This document shows positions 62,401 to 64,000 of a DNA stretch of 64,000 bases, one piece after another. The stretch comes from Paracentrotus lividus (taxonomy: Eukaryota; Echinodermata; Echinoidea; Camarodonta; Echinidae). The position numbers and the translations under genes are program-made. Location: assembly GCA_940671915.1 (NCBI GenBank), contig CALNVZ010002100.1, positions 70,010,790 to 70,074,789 of the forward strand, in the 5' to 3' direction. The notes beneath the pieces are model-generated. The model saw only the letters and a list, made by a program, of their open reading frames with translations, did no database searches and was not told the origin of the DNA. The number at the start of each line of letters is the position of its first letter. Position 1 is the stretch's first letter.

Positions 62401-63139
62401 AATAGTAATAATGACGATGATGACAGTAATGATATATGATGACGATCATAACGACTATCAGTGGATATTCCGCGATCAAGCTGAAAGAGAGAGATACCGG
62501 TGGTCGTTGATCAGGAAGTACCTGCTCCGAGACGATCAAGTAGGACATCAAAAGGGATCACAGTAATCCTCATCATCTTCCAATCATCAATAAAATAGTA
62601 TTTTGATAATAATTGTAGCCCTGTTCCAGTGAACAAGCGGGGAACAACAATAGATTTCTTACATAATTACATATTTTGGTATTTTCTATAGAAAAGATAA
62701 GTTTTATCAAGTTTTTGCTATTTGCAAAATATATGTATTTAAATCATTATTCACTTTTGCAAATTAAGTGAAACCAATTTCAGGTCTTGAAATGATAAAT
62801 ACCTTTTTTTTTAAAGCAAACACTCGTAAGAAGAATGTTGCTGTTTTAAGGATACTGTACTTTCCTTATTGCAGTCTGTTGATTTTTGATAAATGATGTC
62901 ATTTTGTATAATGATGTATATTTGGATAACAGTTTTGCAATACTTAATGGTATGAGTATAAGGATTTGTGCTCAGTTCAGAATGCAAGAGATTTAATCAT
63001 TTAAAATGTACCTTCTTCGAGGTAGTTTGAGTAAATATGTATAACAATGTGTTTAATGTTGAAAACTGTTCAGAAAATTTATGATTCATGTAATTTCATT
63101 TTCTTTTGAGGACAAAAGATAAAAAACAAGCGGGGAAGA

Positions 63140-64000
63140 TGTGGGAAAATGGATTTTCCGTAATTTTTATGCAAGAAGTTTTGTGAATTTGCATAGAGGT
63201 ATCGTAAATGATCCGCGCAAGGAAAGTAGTTCTTGATTTAATTCCTTTTTTGTTGGTATACATTATATTGAGAAAATAATTCATTTTTGACATTTACAGT
63301 CTTAAAACAAGATAAAGCATTTTGTGAACAAATTAAGTGTATTTTCTTTTGCAATGTCAAAGACTTTATAGATAGAGGAGTAATATTTTAGGTCAGCGTT
63401 CTTGTGAACGGTGCAGCTGTATACCGCACGCGTTGTACTGCTTGATCTAGCGTTGCCTTTGGCAGAGACACACTAGTTATGTCATGGCATGGTGACGTTT
63501 GGAGCGTTTGTGTCTCCGTGTTTTGGGCCTCGCCCTAGTGTTGGTTTCAACATAGTTTACCTGATAATATGTAAGTTGTTTTTCCTTTATTTCAGGATTT
63601 AGATAATGGTATTGAATAGCAAAGACTATAATATTTGATTTAATGTCTATAAATGTTTACAGGTTATTGAGAAAAGGAAATGTTAAGACGATATCTGAGA
63701 GGAAGAATTACGCTTTGCACTTGAATAACATAATGAAAACTCAGACGAAATGTATGTTAAAATAGTGGTAGGTCTACATTTTGTATTTACCAATTATGAA
63801 ATGAAAATGAGATTGAATACATGTTCAAGGAAGATCATTTTATTACTTGAAACCAAAGATTATGTAATCAGTGTAGCATTAGTGAACGAAATTGGCGCCA
63901 TGTTTAATTGGATATAATGATTTTGGCGTTGGGGGCGCAAGATGTAAACATTGAGATAAAGATGGCGCGCGCCATAGAACTTAAGTTATTGGTGATAGTA
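63140..64000 (+). repeat. Right LTR, cut by the window end
   Basis: Begins TGTGGGAAAATGG after a purine-rich stretch (CGGGGAAGA, about 63131-63139, the likely polypurine tract) and follows the left LTR to the last base of the window. Confidence 0.85.

Larger units (their letters stand above)
57285..64000 (+). mobile_element. Ty3/gypsy-type LTR retrotransposon, fossil, running off the window
   Basis: A 1.68-kb left LTR, a tRNA-Ser primer site, an internal region of about 4.2 kb with gag, nucleocapsid, protease and integrase remnants, and the first 861 bases of the right LTR are present in the usual order. The gag-protease-integrase arrangement and integrase style fit Ty3/gypsy. The coding part is broken in many places (roughly ten or more), so it is a dead copy. 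By eye the LTRs differ by few base substitutions, which points to a recent insertion. It sits against a (TTTA)n tract at about 57251-57281. Confidence 0.85.

Noticed and set aside
1-64000. CRISPR arrays, operons, riboswitches or bacterial-type systems
   Set aside because: None seen; the sequence is eukaryotic, with spliced exons and transposon-rich introns.

Overview
The window looks like nuclear DNA of a marine deuterostome, most likely an echinoderm and perhaps a sea urchin. It is AT-rich and has widely spaced exons in long introns, tRNA-derived SINEs, many short inverted-repeat transposons, long (GA)n tracts and one LTR retroelement. The organism call rests on the general style of the repeats and is an inference. 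No bacterial-style operon, CRISPR array or functional rRNA or tRNA gene was seen.

Only one host gene is well supported. Four plus-strand exons (93-294, 3197-3403, 13492-13712, 17114-17809) have good splice sites and matching phases. They encode the 3' 441 codons of an endonuclease/exonuclease/phosphatase (EEP) superfamily protein whose 5' part lies before the window. All the usual EEP motifs are present in order. Unusually, a segment of about 190 residues with a cysteine-rich module and two predicted membrane helices separates the RPDR motif from the final SDH motif. The second intron opens with about a dozen decaying copies of the end of the preceding exon plus its splice donor.

From 18 to 57 kb there is no gene I can name. 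The stretch holds non-autonomous DNA transposons of several types (Tc1/mariner-like with TA ends, piggyBac-like with TTAA ends, Harbinger-like with GGCCCG ends, and foldback families I cannot place), SINE pieces, a 465-bp tandem duplication carrying four CRE octamers, and nine separate GA/CT arrays, all beyond 26.9 kb. Two isolated exon-like stretches (21514-21564 and 31573-31735) are the only hints of other host coding sequence.

From about 57.3 kb to the end lies a fossil Ty3/gypsy-type LTR retrotransposon. It has a 1.68-kb left LTR, a primer-binding site matching the 3' end of tRNA-Ser(GCU), gag, protease and integrase remnants, and the first 861 bases of the right LTR. It is broken in many places, but the LTRs are so alike that the insertion looks young.
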